Shown one piece after another: positions 55,755 to 64,000 of a stretch of 64,000 nt of DNA. The stretch's first letter is position 1; the number at the start of each line of letters is the position of its first letter. The notes below the pieces were generated by a model. That model was not told the origin of the DNA and searched no databases. It saw nothing but the letters and a program-made list of their open reading frames with translations. Location: NCBI GenBank assembly GCA_033675265.1, contig JAUJYZ010000758.1, positions 244,501 to 308,500 on the forward strand. The letters are read 5' to 3'. The position numbers and the translations under genes were made by a program. Source of the DNA: Actinostola sp. cb2023 (lineage: Eukaryota > Cnidaria > Anthozoa > Actiniaria > Actinostolidae).

Positions 55755-58492
55755 GTGATTTTATAGGAACTATTTATCACTCAGCATTTGCATGGCTACA
55801 AGGTGGTCAGGTCAAAGGTGCAACATACAGGTTGTAGGAGACAATATTAGTATAATTTCAATATCAAATCCATCCATTCATCATTCATATGGTCATTTAG
55901 TCGGTATACCTGAAAAAATATACCGATAGTTAGCTTTAAACTTGTGAAAAAGTCTGAAACTTTGGAAACACTCAGAGTGGATCATGTGTACAAATAACTG
56001 TATGAAGAATCCTAGTGAATTCAGGTAACATTTTGACTTCAACATCATCAACATCAACAGCAAATTTTAATAGTAACACCAGCATTCAAGAAAATGAGAA
56101 ACTCATTGCCATGTATTATCACTATTATTATTTTGTGAAATGATGATTTAAAACTGTAAATATTTGTTCTTTCATCAACCTACGAGGCTAGTAAAACATT
56201 TGCATTGATATACCGTAGAAACACAAGTCATTTTCCATTATAATTTTTATTCAGCAAAGTCATTTATGTGTCCAAAAATGAATGTCTTGCAAGGTATTTT
56301 CAAGTAATGAGAATTCAAAATAGATGATGATAATAAAGTTTCAATTTTATGAAAAAGAATTTATAAAAGTAGTCATAACATAACCAGAGCACATTGGAAT
56401 GCGAGATCTAAAAATACCTACAACTGGTCAGTATACATACTGATACACCTATTTCAAAAAAGGTTGTTAGAGAGAAAGGTGATAGGAAAATGGTCATTCT
56501 AAGACCGAAGTGAACTTTGGGTCACTATAAATTATTATTCTATTTTGCCAGAGACAATTCTCGGCTTTCACCTACGTCATTGACAATTTTCCCATGACTT
56601 ATATAGAACAAAACCTTCATAGGCCGAAAGAGCAGCCAACACTATATATCTCAGCCGAAGGCTTAGTTAAAAGAAGTTTTAGATACGAAGATATGAGCGA
56701 TCGCTTATGCTCATAATTTAGTTCAAATGTTCAAAACAGCAACAACACAAAGGATTTCCCAAATAAATGTATTTTACAGACGGTCTGAAAGCGATAAAAG
56801 TCACCAAACACAGTAAATATTGTGGGAAAAGTATCGATGAACATAATATCTGGAAACTAGCCAATTTGAAATCAAGCGAACTTCAGCAGAGCAGATTTAG
56901 TTCAAATTTCTATTGTTCTTCACGATTCTGTCCCCCTCATAAATAAGCCGTTACGTCATAATGGTATAGGGCAATTACTTACAAGAAACTTTTTCAACTG
57001 TTTCATTGTCAACACGAGGGGCATTTCTTCACTGGTAGACTTTTTTGTTGTTTGAGTCAAGAAAGTGAAGGCAATATTAATTAATATTAATTAATTAATA
57101 ATTAATATTAATTTGAAAATATTAAGAGTTTGAACCAAGCTTCTTGACTGGGATGAATCCGTATTCAATTCTTTTTTTATGAACTAAATTGTTAGGTTAC
57201 ATACATACGCATACCCCAGCATAGTTCCATCGGGTCTTAGTATGACCGATATTATGCATTTTGATATACAGTTGTTTGTGAGGCGGCACAGGATACGCGA
57301 ATTCGAACAAAGGTAGAATGTTAATCCACTTACGTATACTGAACAATTAAAGTTCAGTTGATGTTTTTGCCTTCCAACGAACTGTGTTGAGACACTTTCT
57401 GCTGTTTGTTCATCGACTTTATCGTTAGAGTTCGAGATAACCGGGGTTGATTTGGGTCAAGGGAACCCAAAATAGTTCGAGATAGCGGGGAGTTCGAGAT
57501 AACCGAGTTCGAGATAGCGGGGTGCAACTGTAAGTAAATGCTTGTCATCAGCTTACTACAAACTACAATACAATCTACAAACAACTACCGTATTCACCGA
57601 CGTATAAGCCGCACTCGCAGATAAGCCGCATCCCGAGTTTGGAACCCAAATTTTGGAGAATAGAACATTTTGTTGATATGAGCGCACACTTGAAGTTACA
57701 GTTTCATTGGAAAGAAAGCTGTGATTGCCATTATTCAGTACAACTCTGGTAGCTTCCCTAGCGGCCACCATGCTCTTTTAAAGTGCCTATAACCCCTGTG
57801 AGTTTGTTTTAAAAATCGATTATATATTAAGTGAATAGTTGCAGGTTTCAGTATTTTGTGATTTGAACTTCGCGTTTGCAAGTTATAGAGGTTTGAAATC
57901 GCGATATGGAAATCAGATGACGTCAAAATGACGCACTTTAAGGAATCAGGTCTCATACAAAAACACCCTTGTGCAAATTACTGACATTTTGAAACTTGCA
58001 ATATCTTTTCACAGTTTATGGATATGATTTGATAAACTTTTTATCCTATTTCAGAAAGAACACAACTAAATAAGCTATGGCATCACTCCTTAAGTCACGT
58101 CATCAAATTAACATATCCCGATTTCAAACCTCTATAACTCACAAACACGAAGTTCAAATCACAAAATACTGAAACCTGTAACTATTCACTTCATATATAA
58201 TCGATTTTTAAAACAAACTCACAGGGGTTATAGGCACTTTAACAATCATCGTCAATATACCACGATGCACTAAAAAAAAAACACTGGAGGCTAGTAATAC
58301 CATAGGGCTTTGTCTTGCATCTCTTTACTTGAACGTCGAGGAACAAGCAACATGCACCGACTTTGTCGGAAATACACGGAGAAATGAATGCATGATTCTA
58401 AACTGCAACTAGAGAGACTGTTTCTTCGTTCAATGCCAGTCTTCCAAGAGATGTCTTAGAAACAAGTGCACACCTAAAGCGACTGTGCGGGG
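55755..58492. other. Tail-to-tail region between VPS25 and the MAGUK gene
   Basis: VPS25 3' UTR to about 56350, then AT-rich DNA without a gene. At 57420-57535 a degenerate tandem segment (gttcgagataaccg, gttcgagatagcgggg) looks like the end of a pogo-type element. The foldback at 57778-58241 follows. Confidence 0.5.
57778..58241. mobile_element. Foldback element, AAAGTGCCTATAACCCC ends
   Basis: Left arm aaagtgcctataacccctgt .. gaggtttgaaatcg (about 160 bp); right arm cgatttcaaacctctataac .. ggggttataggcacttt. Loop about 130 bp, non-coding. Its extreme ends match those of 9414-9843. Confidence 0.85.
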
Positions 58493-63366
<4,874 letters not shown>

Positions 63367-64000
63367 CTATAGATGTACCATAAGCACCCTCTTCTCTGGC
63401 CTGGTGAAACATCAACAGAGTCACTTAATTAAGAGAAAACACGTTGGTCTGATGCACAGTGATCTTGAGATAAGACCAGAAGCCCAGGGGGTTTCCCTCC
63501 CCTCCCTCCTCCCCAGCGCCGCTACTCAGGCTAAGGAACACCAAGACACCAATTCGGTACCTTTTAGGGTGTCTGTCAGCAAATAAACAGCAAATAACAT
63601 TTGTTTTGCGAAGCTTCTGCGGCATCGCAAATTAACCGCAAAATGCAAAGGAATAGTATACTTATTGTTTTAGACTTGGGGTGAAAATTATTTCATGCCA
63701 CGCCCACTTGGAAGAGACTCGGGTACCTTTTAGGGCCGGGTCTTTTTCAAAATTTCCCACGAGCATCCCCACCACTTTACATATAGTATAGTAGTTCCCC
63801 CGGATCAGAAGCCGTACCCTGGTGCTTGTCTCTATAATTGCGTAAGACCGCGCGAAACGCTGATCATGGAACAGAAACCTCTGGAAGCCAGAGTACAGAA
63901 GCCGAATCCTTGATTCCCAATATTTATATAATCACCATCAATATAATTCCTCTTTGATATTATCTGGTCGTTCAGTATCTGCGTCAGGTGGAATGTCCTC
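63367..64000. other. Right edge: probable MPP7-like intron with element copy B
   Basis: Contains the inverted relative (63545-63800) of the element at 61609-62008, without the poly-C run. No further exon of the SH3, PDZ or L27 domains could be fixed. Minus-strand frames at 63900-64000 are open but do not match the family. Confidence 0.4.
63545..63800. mobile_element. Inverted copy B of the G-tract-associated element
   Basis: Shares gtaccttttagggtgtctgt, caaataacatttgttttgcg, ccacgcccacttggaagaga and gcatccccaccactttacat with the complement of 61650-61900. Orientation is opposite to copy A, so three exons of the MPP7-like gene (63035-63366) and one more (62102-62188) lie between inverted copies. 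Confidence 0.75.

Noticed and set aside
63900..64000. Further MPP7-like exon at the right edge
   Set aside because: Open frames are present but no SH3 or PDZ signature and no convincing splice sites.

Overview
This is nuclear DNA from a multicellular animal with small introns. Every protein-coding locus is a conserved metazoan gene split by GT-AG introns, mostly 80-600 bp. There are no bacterial operons, no CRISPR array, and I saw no tRNA or rRNA. The short introns, AT-rich non-coding DNA, many foldback/MITE elements and abundant TACATGTA octamers suggest a marine invertebrate. A sponge or cnidarian is plausible, but I cannot assign a phylum from this window.

Layout, left to right. 0.67-1.24 kb (-): first coding exon of an SLC22-type organic ion transporter; the rest lies beyond the left edge. 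1.67-4.9 kb: transposon debris. 4.9-5.9 kb (-): an intronless thiopurine-methyltransferase-like gene with a lysine-rich N-terminal extension and a histidine-rich insert. 6.85-21.7 kb (-): a 45-exon coiled-coil gene that I assign to CEP128 (mother-centriole appendage / ciliary base protein). 24.8-29.7 kb (-): UBE2F, a NEDD8-conjugating E2, nine exons. 32.6-47.5 kb (+): UBE4A, a U-box ubiquitin chain-elongation factor, 28 exons. 48.9-50.4 kb (-): non-muscle/smooth-muscle-type myosin regulatory light chain, two coding exons. 51.6-55.8 kb (+): VPS25, an ESCRT-II subunit, six exons. 58.5 kb to the right edge (-): the C-terminal part (end of SH3, HOOK, guanylate-kinase-like domain) of an MPP7-type MAGUK scaffold.

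The genes do not form one pathway. UBE2F (cullin neddylation) and UBE4A (ubiquitin chain assembly) are head-to-head neighbours that both act in ubiquitin signalling. The myosin light chain and VPS25 are also head-to-head; a canonical CArG box lies upstream of the former and a YY1-like motif overlaps the start codon of the latter.

The least ordinary material is non-coding. Two consecutive CEP128 introns consist almost wholly of tandem arrays, and one of these is 15 copies of a 47-bp unit that carries the upstream exon's own 5' splice site. Several foldback elements share CCACAGG..GCCCA-like ends. At two loci an inverted-repeat element is bounded by long poly-G and poly-C tracts. A foldback in the last UBE2F intron carries a remnant of a transposase-type helix-turn-helix. 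Coding models were built by hand from splice sites and reading-frame continuity; all phases close, but nothing has been checked against RNA data or databases.
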